DNA of 64,000 nt from Marchantia polymorpha subsp. ruderalis (taxonomy: Eukaryota > Streptophyta > Marchantiopsida > Marchantiales > Marchantiaceae). The position numbers and the translations under genes are program-made. The stretch is taken from positions 12,470,001 to 12,534,000 of the forward strand of contig AP031358.1 of NCBI GenBank assembly GCA_037833965.1. The letters are read 5' to 3'. This document shows positions 12,524-23,644 of the stretch, one piece after another; the first letter of the stretch is position 1; the number at the start of each line of letters is the position of its first letter. Below the pieces are notes generated by a model that saw nothing but the letters and a program-made list of their open reading frames with translations, was not told the DNA's origin and ran no database searches.

Positions 12524-14260
12524 TCAAGGTGATAGAAGTATCATCTAATCCCTATACACGGTAGGAACAGCAAGATATGTACTACAGGAAGAAACCATGG
12601 AAAACAAGCACCAGTAAAAATTAATATCGCGCAGAAGAATGATTATTTACTGCCACGCACTTTCAAGAGGATGTCCAAGAAGCAGAGCTGTCTCTGAAAG
12701 AATCGTCAGATTAGAAGAAACGACGGGTCATTTTCAAACTAAGATATTACCTATATTGTAGGCCTGGGGGATCAAAACTTCAAATTTCGGTGTTTGCTGT
12801 GGAGGTTAGTCCAGGGAACTGAAGTTTGGAGAACACGTGTTCCATCGGGTTCCTAGTTTAGATTATTGTTAGGATTAGTTTGTAATCAAGTCGTGAAGAC
12901 CCTGGAACGGTAGACTCGAGGGGCTTCATTCTATGTTCCGGTATGGTAATTTCTACATAAAGGTTATGAAGCTGTTTGTGCCATCCACAAAGTTCTCAAG
13001 CAGCAAAATGATGTTTTTAAATAGCTTCAAGAGTTGAAACGCTGGAATAGCGAAGCGTTAGAGATGTTTTTAGTTTTTGAATTTATTATTTTTTCCAAAT
13101 CAGAGAGCATATCATAGAATGATATAAATTCAATGATATAAATAGCAAATAAAATTTAATAGAATTTTTCATAAAATTTAAAATCCCACACAAGTACGTA
13201 CTTGTATTAATTGCTTCAAAACAATATGTAATGAATGTTGAATACTAAGATATATAAGAATCCAATATTAATTTTCTAATTTTTAATCGTTATCTTAATT
13301 CTCTTACTTTGCGCCACTTCAAAACTCCTAAAATTAACAAAAAAATGTTTTAAAAGAAAAAGACTTAGATTTTATGCAAAATAATGTGAGAAAAATGTTA
13401 ATGTTGAATTCAGATGGATTAAAAATATTATTTTGCTCTCAAAATCATTCAGTATATACACAAACATTGTACTTTTATTCTTGAATTTGCAAATTCAAGC
13501 TAAAACTGAATTGTAAACTTCTTGATTATTCATGATTGTAGCAAAATTTTTAAATTTCAACTAAAATTTCGATCTGAATTTTTTTTCTCAATTTCAAGAA
13601 AAATTTAATCAGTCATTTGTCTCTCATTTCATTCACTTTTATTGTAAAGTAGAAATTTTTTTCAATTATCATTCTAATCGTTCATTTATCTACATTCTTG
13701 TCAAAACCTTATTGTTTTCAATGAAAAGTAGTATTTTAACCTTTGTCTTTCTTTAAATTCCAAATTTTTTATTCCAAGCTTCATTGATTTTAACTATTCA
13801 ATATCTTAAGTGTAATCTAAAATTTTATTTCTATTTATTGCAAATGAAATATTTGTTCTTCAATTTTTTTTGAATTTTTTTACGTTTCTTTTAGATTTTT
13901 TTGAATTGATGTTTTATTTTCAATTTATAATTCTTGATGTTGATCCATTTTTTATAAACTTAAATAGTATTTTTCGTTGATTTATTTGAATTATTTAAAC
14001 AAGATTTTGAGTGATTTGTTATTAATAACTTTATATCACTTTAGATCAATCTAAATTAACTCGTAATATTTTGAAATTAATTCCTGTCAAATTTTATTCC
14101 ATGAATTTACCATGACCGCAAATTATGATTTCATTGTCATGATACACTATTTATTGTTTATTTGGCTCGTTTTGTAATGATTTGCTTTGATTTTCTGCAG
14201 CTCTCCACCTTCACTCCGTTCATGCTTTAGCCAATTTGACTTGTTGCCATACTCCGTTGG
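12524..14260. other. AT-rich gene-free DNA after the array
   Basis: Up to about 13.1 kb this is a decayed copy of the downstream block of the carbonic anhydrase repeat (for example the stretch around 12556-12780 matches 7455-7680). From 13.1 to 14.2 kb it is very AT-rich with no reading frame, RNA gene or repeat that I can recognise. Confidence 0.5.
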
Positions 14261-14760
14261 TTATCGCCCGCACACTGTGAGAATGTGCCTCTTCTCATAA
14301 TACTCGGAGCATTCTGCATTCTTGTGCTTGCAGTCAAATTTGAAATGATTGGTACTTCCGCAAGCAAAACATTCTCGGAGTTTTTTCACAGCATTTTGTG
14401 AGTTTCTTGTACGTTTCTCCCCTCTTCTTCCAAAGCGTGACCCGCCAAGCCCTAGTCTTAGCTGAGGAGGTATTAACATCAAAATCTCTCACCGAGGTTT
14501 TGCCCAAGTCTTCGGCAACCTGTTCATTCTTGAGGAGAATTTTGTTTAGTTCATTGACAGTCTTTCACTTCTCTGGAATAAGAGCTAAGGTGATGATAAG
14601 ACTTTCCATCTGTGAGCCTTGTCTGAGGAAAATATGACGAATGAACTTTTATTCCATACCTCTTCTATTTGCTCAAAGTCTCTCTATATATCCTTTGCTA
14701 TGTCAATGTAGTCATCACTAACTCTGCGTGCGTCCGTGTGATTCTGTAATGCGTCATTTG
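14261..14760 (-). mobile_element. possible gag scrap of an old Ty3/gypsy-like element
   Basis: A minus-strand frame contains a CCHC zinc knuckle, CFACGSTNHFKFDC, followed by a second, degraded knuckle-like stretch; double knuckles of this kind are typical of retrotransposon gag. The sequence upstream on the same strand is broken. No LTRs, protease or polymerase were seen next to it. It is unlike the gag of the large element at 45.8-48.6 kb, so it belongs to a different and older family. The family call rests on the knuckles only. Confidence 0.4.
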
Positions 14761-15499
14761 AGTCAAAACCTATTGGACAAATTGCGGGAACTTGAATCGG
14801 AGGTTGAATTCTTCGTGATTTTGTAGAGTTGCGATCTCGGATGTATGTTTCCTTTCTTGGTCGTAGTAAAAGATAATATATAAATAGGATTAGGGATAGA
14901 AGTAGATTTATTTTGTCTGTTAAATAAATGTTCTATCGACAATTTGCAAGTGTAGATAAGGTAGAACGATTGCTGTAAAATTTTGATTGAGAAACTTTCA
15001 ATCAACGTCTAAAACAAATATCCTTCTGAAGACAATCAGGTATCTACGCATGAGTTGATTAAATTTGCTATTCAGAATAACTTCTAGAGTGAACTTGAAT
15101 TGAAGGGTTTTACTTTAATATAAATTCATTGGAAATATATACAAATTATGATTTTGATATCAAAAGGGAACATTTAAAACCAGATAAAGAATCCATTCAC
15201 ATGAGCATTCATATTTATAGAAGAAAATCATCAACGCCACTTCAAGTCATGGCGCTGGATGTTAGTGTTATCAGGAGATCTGACTCACATGAATAGGTTC
15301 CGTCTCAGATTGAACTTCCCCAGTAGTATACCACCAATACTCGTCAACTAGTTTCCTTCATATACGAACTCCCCCCATCTGCGAGAACAGGGTCTTCCTG
15401 CATGCATTGTGATTTCAAGTTCAACCGCATCTCTAGAAGACCATTTCTCGTTCTTCATTCTCTGCAGACTGAATTCCATGTTTCACGCGGCTGTCCAAT
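14761..15499. other. no gene recognised
   Basis: AT-rich up to about 15.2 kb, then more mixed sequence. Nothing recognisable on either strand. A 46-codon ATG frame follows at 15500-15640 on the plus strand; it could be an upstream exon of the KH/CCCH gene, but I found no splice pair that joins them in phase. Confidence 0.4.
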
Positions 15500-15883
15500 A
15501 TGACTCAACATCTCAGCGATGAACAATTAACACCAGTGTGGGAAGGCAACGATGATCTGGCTGTACTCATGGACTTGATCCTGCAGAATCAGGTGAAAGG
15601 GGTTGTCACTGACGCCACTCTGGATGTCCTGCATGCATGAGGTTCTCTTGAAGTTTTTGAGACTCGAGTTGGAATGTATGTCAACTCTGTGTTTCAATTA
15701 AAAAACTGTTCTGCTCAGTGTACTATCCTGTCTCAAGATGCCGTCTATAATTTTCCATCACGAAGATGTTTGACTAAATTTTTGACTGCAACATTTGACT
15801 AAGTTCATTCCTCCTCGGAGGTATGATATCCAGTTGTGCTGATTTGGCCCTTCATACAATTTGTGGAACAGTTGCAGCCGGGT

Positions 15884-16423
15884 ATGGATCATAGAACTCT
15901 TCCACGAGTCGAGATCATGTATGCACCGTTTCCTGAGAGCGTTAAGAATGAATTCAATGGTTTCAATTTTCCAGAGGCAGCTACAATTCATCTGGCTACA
16001 ACAGTCCAGGCCACATCCATCATCAAAGTTCCTATTTACGCTGCTTTTGGAGGTGCCATCATCGGAAAGAGGGGAGTGAATGCAAAGCGCATCTGCAATG
16101 AGGCCGGATTGCGAAAGCTTAGTATTCAGAATCACTCAGCTTTTCCACATCTCAAATATCTGATTATGGAGGGATCAGTCAAAGTTCTATGTGCAGCGAT
16201 ACGGAGAGTAAACGTGCTGATCAAGAACGAGACTCTCGCGGGTAAGCTGTGCGATTGGAGAATTCGACACGCTTTTTTCAAAACTCAGCTCTGTCGGAAG
16301 TTCGTTTCAGGTTTCTGTCGACGCGGAAATCTATGTGATTATGCTCATGGAGAGCACGAGATCCGAGCCGTGGGTACATATTTTCCCAAAACAGATGAGC
16401 TCGGTAGCAAATACACAGAGTAA
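15884..16423 (+). CDS. KH domain plus CCCH zinc-finger protein
   Basis: Likely RNA-binding protein. The frame has a KH domain (residues about 50-105) with the GxxG loop as GKRG in GGAIIGKRGVNAKRIC, followed by one CCCH finger (residues about 140-162) of spacing C-x7-C-x5-C-x3-H in CRKFVSGFCRRGNLCDYAH. Plant KH/CCCH proteins known from Arabidopsis have a first CCCH finger before the KH domain, then KH, then a second finger; here only KH and the second finger are present. The frame is open from 15827 after a stop, and 15884 is the first ATG, giving 179 aa. The missing first finger means this is either a 5'-incomplete gene whose first exon I could not place, or a truncated paralogue. Regulation of mRNA is a family inference. 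Confidence 0.7.
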   Translation: MDHRTLPRVEIMYAPFPESVKNEFNGFNFPEAATIHLATTVQATSIIKVPIYAAFGGAIIGKRGVNAKRICNEAGLRKLSIQNHSAFPHLKYLIMEGSVKVLCAAIRRVNVLIKNETLAGKLCDWRIRHAFFKTQLCRKFVSGFCRRGNLCDYAHGEHEIRAVGTYFPKTDELGSKYTE

Positions 16424-19400
16424 AAACGTTCGCACATGTATCAGTTCGGACGGTTATATCCTAATAATTTCTAGACCTATAATTACTACTTGTTATTCCA
16501 TCATTTTCAACATATCAAGAGAGTAAAACAAACTCCCAAACGTAGGAACGTGATATATACTTATAAATTTATTACAAAAGTTTCTGTAGCAGCTTCTAGT
16601 GAAAAGTAAGATGGTTGTTAGACAAGAATATTATACCTTCTTACGAGTATAAGCTTTCACATCAATAAAACAGCAGACTCGATTGTGGACAAAGATGAAA
16701 TTAGCGTGGCATTAAGCTATCTTAACATCTAGCGTGATATCATGTGAAAAACACACATGACCGATATGTGTTTTTCAAAGTCTTCATTGGGTCAATGGAA
16801 CAATAGGTCTACTGTCATCTCCGTGTGAATAAGTGTCAATGGTAGTTTACACTCAATGATGTGAAGGGCTTATGACATAATGAAAATTCATTCGAGAATA
16901 AAAAATAGCTGAATTTAAGTGGATAGGAATTTTCCACCAACAACGTCAAACGTAGAGAAACTATGAGATTTACGTGCTATAGGGAGAAAGAAATACATCT
17001 AAGACAGTCATTGCTTTCACCTATTTTAATTAAAGATAGTGGTAACTGAGTAAAGAAGGCCAGGAAAAGAAGAGAATCTAAACTTGAATTTAAAAGTTGT
17101 ACTTATCCAATGCAAAAGCAGACCTGCTGCTGCTGTTGTGTGGTGAAAATTCTGACCGTCACCCTAGATGTAAATGTACATCGCCAGTAAAAGTTAACGG
17201 ATAAGAATCAAATTCATGGGTTCCGAGAGAACTTCGAGAATTTCCTAACACATTCCGAGAGAATGTTTTAGGAAGGACAGTCAATGATCATACCTTAACT
17301 AAAAGAACCAGATGAAGGCACGCGAAGGATCGGTGTGAATTTAGAAAATACCTTCAACACCCAGAAGGGTTAGAACCATATATTCTTGTATAAATCAATA
17401 TATTACAGTGAACCGTAATGATTTTGTTTCATAAAAGCATTTTGTAGGAAGGTATGGGATCCCTGCATTCTCCTCTCCGAACAGAAGCCAAACCAGAAGC
17501 TATTCCAAAATATGCACAATCATGCAAGATAGGCCAATCTGGATCCTGACCACCAATTGAGACGAATGTTCAGGAATCAAACTCGGTGCAGCGTAGCGTC
17601 TTCCAACTTGAGCACAATCCGGAAGAAGGTTACTTCTACTTACAGGATTGCCAGCCGAATAAACGAAGAGTTGACGACATCTTCAAAGAGGAGAAATCCA
17701 TTCATCTTCCGAGTCACACGAAGACGCGAGCACCTTGGAAGGATTCTGCATGGCGGAAGAGAGCCCCAGGATGGAATCAGTGAAGAACGTGCACTGCAAC
17801 AAACTGCCACAGCGACATCGTGTACTGCTATGCTCTACTTTCCCCAGGACACAAGTCTCACATGCAGAGGATATCAGTGACGTCAAAATCTGTACAAGTC
17901 TAGACCCCCGACCTCATAGTATGCCCACACTGTACGCCATGAACTGTACATTAACAATGATGACCAGAACTTTCAGTGGACGCCTTGAGTCACGTTGGAG
18001 GCGCTTCAATCAAGATTTTTAAGAATTGAGGACATCTTTACGTAACCTTTGACTGTCATTGAACGTGAGAGTTCTCGTATGATGATAAACAGAGACCAGA
18101 CTATGTGATGCAGAGAAAATTTAGCAACGATTGTTATTTCCACGATATCCTTATAACATTGTTGAACGTGGAAGATCTTCTGTGCATAGGTGAAAGTAAA
18201 ACAAAAACGGTCTGTATTTAACTTCGACGAAAAGTGAGTGTTATTCGGCACTGAAGATAACTATCATATTCCAACTTGCGCTGTACTGAGAGAGAACTCT
18301 GTTGTGAATGCCAATTCACATAGCTGTCTACAAGTAAGAACATGCAAAGGAACTTTGTTACGACAGGTTTGTTGCCTACAATAATTTGCTCTTAGAATCT
18401 TACTTTCTACATTCTACTTAACGTCGAAAAATTCGTCCTTAATAACCTTCATACCTAGCGATTTCCATCCACTATCCTGTGCACAAGAAAACATATATTC
18501 GTTCAATTCGTTACTTTTCATAAATACTAATCTTGCTATAACCAAGATCTCTCAATCAACAGATCGTCAAGTTTATGGTATACAAGCACCTTGATTTGTT
18601 GTACGATTTTTTTCATTAAGAGGTATGAAAATGGTATATATTCAATTTAATCTCATGTTTTGGATATCTTGCATGATATGTAAAACTCGCTGTTATGGGT
18701 TTGGCTTTGGTTTAGAGCATTCATAAGCTTATCCACCTTAAAAAATGACTAGTATTGAGGCATGAAGTTTCACATAACATTCAATACAGGTTTTGAATCT
18801 GTTCATAAAATACTACATGAACTGCTTTAAACATGGTGGAAACCAAAAAAATTGTAAGACCCTGTTTCAAGTCAAGTGAGTAAGTAAAATTATCTATTCA
18901 GCCGTTATTTTTTTTAAAGTTCACTTTTACAACAGGGAAAGATATTAAACCACCTTAATCTTGGTCTTGCTTTGAGTAGGAATTTTCTGTTCGGGCTTTT
19001 GAATTCAAATTGAGATAGATCTTGGTGTATGAATTTATTTTCTCTCTTGCCTGCTACCCTCCTTTTTAGAAATAGAATTGGTGAGATTAATTACACTTTC
19101 TGTCAGATGCGCAATGGTTGTTGAATGATCTTGCTACAGAATTCCAACCCGAAATAATTCCATGTCACCATTCTTCCTACCCATAGATATTATCTGGAGT
19201 CATATCACCCACAATCATCATAACTGACATTATGATGGTCTCCAACTTCTGAGCAAGTTAGCACACTGACGGAATGGGCTCCACAGTCGCTATTCTCTTG
19301 GTTTCCTAATCGTTAGTACTGGACATTTCAGATTTTGGTTTTCCATCTTATTATTCAGCTCCTTAAGCCAGATATAATCTTTAGACTAGGTTTTACGGTG

Positions 19401-20985
19401 CTTTTCGCCTAGATCCTACTGATAAATCAGCATCAAGATCCTACGCCTCAATATCTTTTGTTTTGCAATTCTATACTTCCAAGGACATCTCCTCTCCGAA
19501 AGTAGGCATAGTTACTTCCTCCTCATCTGAGGGATTCTTTCCGACTTATTGTATGCATCTTCAACCTCCACATCTTCATCCGATCACTTCAATTCCTTTT
19601 TTATACTTCAACTCTTTACGAATTGACTAGCCATATTTGAACATACGAAGTGGGAACAAAGATGAATATATTTCTCTCTTATATCTGTTGTCCTCCCGAC
19701 CTTTCAATCAACACTTCCACATCATGAGCAAAACTCTCCCCCTCATTCATCTGAAATAATCTTCAAAAGTCATTTCCATAATACGCAATGTATGCGTACT
19801 TAGACTAACAAACACTGAGGTGATAATAGCTGGTATCATGTAATGATTTATGTTGTAATGTTATTTCATCAAGTCCGTCTTGTTTCCATTGCTAAATTCC
19901 ATCCTTTAAGATCAAACCATTTGAATTCATTACACGACCATCAAATCAGATTTGTAAATATAAATGATCGTAAGCGAGTCTATCTTTCTTCATTTCTGAC
20001 ATTTATATCAAAGGCCTCCTTTCACCTCCTTCCTCATACCGGACTTGATTTTGACTTTCTGCATAATTGTTTCTTTTTGCCAACTCACACCCCGTCAGTT
20101 TAACTTCCCGCTAAGATCTCGATGCAGAGATTCAATTTCCGCTCTATCCGTAGAACACACTTTTGCTTCTCTTGACAGTTCTTTCATTTACTGCTGTAAA
20201 CTTCATTGCTCTTCTTGCCATGCTTCAATTCGCCCTTCGTCTCCACTTGCCTAGGTCTTCACAGTTGTTCTTCTTGAACATATTCATCTTTCTCACCATC
20301 TGCTGTGTACGATAATCCCTAATCTTATAACCTTAAACAAGCGTCTGGAAACAACATTAACCGAAAATGAGAAGAATTTTATTAAGATTAATTAGTTTTT
20401 CTTTTCCTACACCAAACCAGGTGCATCCACTCAAATGTTATGCTTCATGAAACCTAGCGATGTGTCCTGACGAAGCAAGCTTGGTTATGACTTCAGATAT
20501 GTATTGGTCCTATTTTACCAAGTGACCGGTTGCAGGTTGAAAGTTAATAATCGCAACACCGAGTGAGCTTTTTGCGCAGGTCTGTCTCAATGTGTACTTA
20601 ATCACTCGACCTTTCACCTTATGTATCGTTAGCCAGGGAGCCGGACCTTTTGACCCAGATGTAATGATCTTCACAAGTTCCCAAGGCTCAGGGCAGATCG
20701 GATCCTCAGACATTACACAAGATCTCGTCTCCTCGATAGATGTAAGGTCTATCTTCTTCATGCAAAACAGCGGAGTATCTCATGTGAATGAGTCAGTAAG
20801 TGAGTGGAGAATGTGGAGAGACAGGACCATTGTTCACCATCAGAGCTTCTGACAAGAAAATTGGAAGGTTGTGTTAGTCACCAACCGGGGATCACGAAGT
20901 AGAATCACAGATAAATGAAAATCATTGAATCTACCACGGCGTCACTTCTGTAATCCAACATTGACACGCTCGCTCCTTGGTACAC
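16424..20985. other. long gene-poor stretch
   Basis: No gene recognised. Reading frames at 17557-18022 (plus) and 20510-20852 (both strands) are 80-107 codons, overlap each other in several frames and resemble nothing I know. Around 19.9-20.3 kb the minus strand reads as short, broken, Lys/Glu-rich pieces that might be the remains of a coiled-coil gene; this is too weak for a call. Confidence 0.4.
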
Positions 20986-21067
20986 GTGACTGGTGGGAGG
21001 GTGGTAATGAATGTACCGTCTTCTCCTCGAAATGAAAGATGCCAATGCCGTACAAAAGAGGGAAGAT

Positions 21068-21533
21068 GCACATAATGCTTGAGCAATGAATGACCTCCAT
21101 GTGGGCATACGAGTTTGAGCAATTTCTGTTTGGGAGCCTTTTTCCAACTGCTGCACGTAAAAGGTGTCCTAAGACCGATGCTCCTTCCAGATGAATTCGA
21201 TGTCCAATTTCAGAGTTATCTCAAGCCTGTGCTGTGGACGGGCGACTAGTTGTCAAGTCTACTAAGTCAAATATTGTGCTTCCCAAGGTGCAGCTGGTCA
21301 CATGATACGCAACATGTTTGAGAAATGAATGAGCTCCATGGGGCATACGAGTTTGAGCAATTTCTGTTTGGGAGACTTCCTTGTTCCAACTGCTTCACGT
21401 AAAAGGTGTCCTGAGACCGATGTTCCTTCCAGCAAGTTTGAGGTCCAATTTCAGAGTTGTCTCAAGCCTGTGCCCAGTGAAGGACGGGCGACTAGTTGTC
21501 AAGTCTACTACGTCAACTACTGTGCTTTCCACG
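21068..21533 (+). repeat. local tandem duplication of about 230 bp
   Basis: 21068-21295 and 21304-21533 share long near-identical blocks, for example gtttgagcaatttctg at 21111 and 21353 and the run cgggcgactagttgtcaag at 21239 and 21484. The second copy leads into the GRAS remnant, so the duplication probably covers its upstream part. The two copies differ by scattered changes and small gaps, so it is not recent. Confidence 0.75.
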
Positions 21534-22204
21534 GAGTGCACCCTGATTACGAAATCTATAAAGAGCGACCATTCATGGGAATTTGCAATCCTCTTCCCAA
21601 GTTGCGGCTTAATAGAAACTAAAACATTGTAGAAGCTTTCCAGGACTTCAATGGCATCAGCCCATTTTTGAAATTCTCCCATTTCACGGCCCATCAGTCA
21701 ATTCTAGAAGCTTTTGAAGGAGAAGAGAACGTGCACATCATCGACACTGACATCTGCAAGGACTCCAGTGGCTGGCTTTCTTTCACATTCTCGCTGCCTG
21801 ACCCAGATGTACACCCGGAGTGCGCATGACTGGCCTGGATACGTCCATGGAATCCTTGGAAGCGACAGGTAGAAGGCTGTCGTGGACACCGTTGAGCACC
21901 AACTTCTCTCATGTAAGATCAAGAGCATCGTAGCTGTAGGTCGACCTTCGAGAACGGGAGAGGCGAAGTTTGAGCAATGAAAGGACCAGCTTCACCAAAC
22001 GGGTTTCAAGCCCGTGTCGCTGAGTGGCAACGCAGTAAGGCAAGCTTCTCTTCCTCTGGACAAGTTTCCCTGCCAGGGCTACACTCGGGTCGAGCAAAAC
22101 TAAACGCTGAAGCTCAGACTGAAAGAGCTGTGCCTCTTCAGAGCATTAGCATGGATAAATTATTGAGAAGTGCACAATTGGTGGCATCTCGACCTTGGCA
22201 ATGA
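21400..22204 (+). pseudogene. GRAS-family transcription regulator, decayed
   Basis: GRAS proteins are plant nuclear regulators. Two parts are recognisable. At about 21640-21760 the plus strand reads [19 protein letters not shown] followed by NVHIID (VHIID at 21731-21745), the leucine-heptad/VHIID signature. At about 21905-22100 it reads IVAVGRPSRTGEAKFEQ, then TGFKPVSLSGNAVRQASLL and GYTRVEQN, matching the SAW region. The central PFYRE part between them is missing or unrecognisable, the parts are in different frames, and in-frame stops occur (for example directly before KDQLHQTGF). A normal GRAS domain is about 370-390 residues; here about 270 codons of sequence remain. A host gene fragment, not expected to make protein. 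Confidence 0.75.
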
Positions 22205-22819
22205 TTGCAGTTGTCAGGAATTCTTCTGTAATTAGACCAGCGGATTAATCGCAGAAACTGTAACATACATGTAGCTAGAGAGGAGTAACTTTGGAGTGTG
22301 TAAGAGTGAATGATTCAGATTTTTAAACACAACCAGTCGATCGACCATTCAATGCCTATTAACAAGATAAACATGTAGTTTGCACTTTTCTACACTAAGA
22401 AATTGGTGGATCTCTACCACAGCTCTTTCAGTAGACTGGCTGCTTTTCATGGATAGAGAGCTGGTGAATCTATGTAACACGTGCTTGTGAGATTTTCACC
22501 CTTGTATAATCTACACAACATCAACAGATCTAGAAACTCAGTCAACAAGTTGAGCTAACGACAATTTGAACGCCCAATAGTTTAATGTTATGTCAATTTG
22601 CCACGCTAGAGTTCAAGCAATGCTTTGATTCTAGGATATCGACTAGACCTCTCTGAGCACTCTCTAGTTATTTTCTCCACTTTCTTTTGATGCTTCGTAG
22701 ACATTGTGAGTCCACAGACTGTCCTATACCTGGGCTGCATTAGGTGTAAATTTCGAGTCCTGATGTACAATTTTTAGAAATTTATTCCTAAATCTTTCAT
22801 CACTCAAGAGTTCTCTTGA
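22205..22819. other. no gene recognised
   Basis: Mixed sequence without a long frame or repeat that I can identify. Confidence 0.4.
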
Positions 22820-23341
22820 GTGATCAAAGAATGCTTAACAAAAGAACTCTGTTCGAGTCCGAGTGTTGGGGCTGGCTGCATAGGCGTCGTTCGGTTCGAA
22901 TTCCCGCACTCGGCCATCATCATACGTAGTGGTGAGATCGGGGGTTTATATTGCGCTTTATTGGTGCGAGATTCTTATCTGAAGCTCGTCGAGCTCCGGC
23001 CTCCTGGAGGTGCACCAGATGTATCAGAAGCGCGCGTTGCAGCTCTTCAAGTGTCTCGCAGCGTTTTCTTGATGAAGGGATTCAGCTGCGTCATAGCCCC
23101 GGCTTGTAGCCGATGTATCCCATGCCCCCTTCCCGACACGGATTGCCGCATATTGTTGAATGTCCCTCTGGATCTTTACCTCACGTTCTCCGACACCAAA
23201 CATGACGCAAAGACATTCGGGCTCATCTCAGCCTCAAGCCGGCGGCGTTCTCCACCCTTGAGTACCCCGTACTTAGAAGAACTGATTTCAGAAAGCCTTT
23301 ACAGACTGGAGTGCCTTAGGGATTGGCGCCATACTAGATGA
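22820..23341 (+). CDS. orphan GC-rich ORF, 173 aa, unknown
   Basis: I do not recognise the protein. The frame is the longest in the region, is clearly richer in G and C than its AT-rich surroundings, and ends three bases before a shift back to AT-rich DNA. It has a short hydrophobic stretch (GGLYCALLV) and several cysteines (CVIAPACSRCIPC), but no domain I know. Because the next 300 bases include a scrap of the GC-rich LTR family, this ORF could be part of a decayed GC-rich mobile element rather than a gene. Presence of a start and stop is the only direct support. Confidence 0.25.
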   Translation: MIKECLTKELCSSPSVGAGCIGVVRFEFPHSAIIIRSGEIGGLYCALLVRDSYLKLVELRPPGGAPDVSEARVAALQVSRSVFLMKGFSCVIAPACSRCIPCPLPDTDCRILLNVPLDLYLTFSDTKHDAKTFGLISASSRRRSPPLSTPYLEELISESLYRLECLRDWRHTR

Positions 23342-23476
23342 GCATGATGAGGAGGGCAATAAAAATATTTCTAAATGCAACAACAAGGCAAAAAGCAACT
23401 ACTCCTCCTACAAAGATGAGTGCCTTGCTGTTGTGTGGGCTGTTATGCATTTTAGGCCCTATCTCAATGGTATATG

Positions 23477-23639
23477 AATGCGTGTTGTCTCGTCGCCTTC
23501 CACAGAATGCGAGCCCAATGAATCGGAGCTCCAGACAACGCCAGCTCCCCACGAACCCCACTTGCCAAGAAGTTATGTAGGTGGTCCAGTGCGGCTGCAA
23601 GAGTTGAATGAGTGCTACCGTGACATTCCTCCGCAAGCC
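23477..23639 (-). mobile_element. 163-bp scrap of the large-LTR family
   Basis: Closely matches part of the solo LTR at about 35061-35220, inside the LTR-encoded frame (the block reading WQVGFVEL on the minus strand). No LTR ends, no target duplication, and different sequence on both sides. It shows that this family or its LTR frame has left fragments outside full LTRs. Confidence 0.8.
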
Positions 23640-23644
23640 GATGA

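Larger units (their letters stand above)
1..13140 (+). repeat. tandem triplication of a carbonic anhydrase gene block
   Basis: Equivalent points (start of exon 3) fall at 355, 5753 and 10984, giving unit lengths of 5398 and 5231 bases. The duplicated block includes the gene, its downstream region and the upstream region of the next copy. Similarity downstream of copy 3 persists to about 13.1 kb and then stops, marking the right end of the array; the left end is outside the window. Direct orientation of all copies fits unequal crossing-over. Confidence 0.9.

Noticed and set aside
14398-14637. Plus-strand frame of 79 codons
   Set aside because: Overlaps the minus-strand frame with zinc knuckles and has no motif of its own.
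22840-22920. tRNA-like stretch with gttcgagtcc and ggttcgaattcc
   Set aside because: B-box-like words only; no cloverleaf arms or A box at the right distance.
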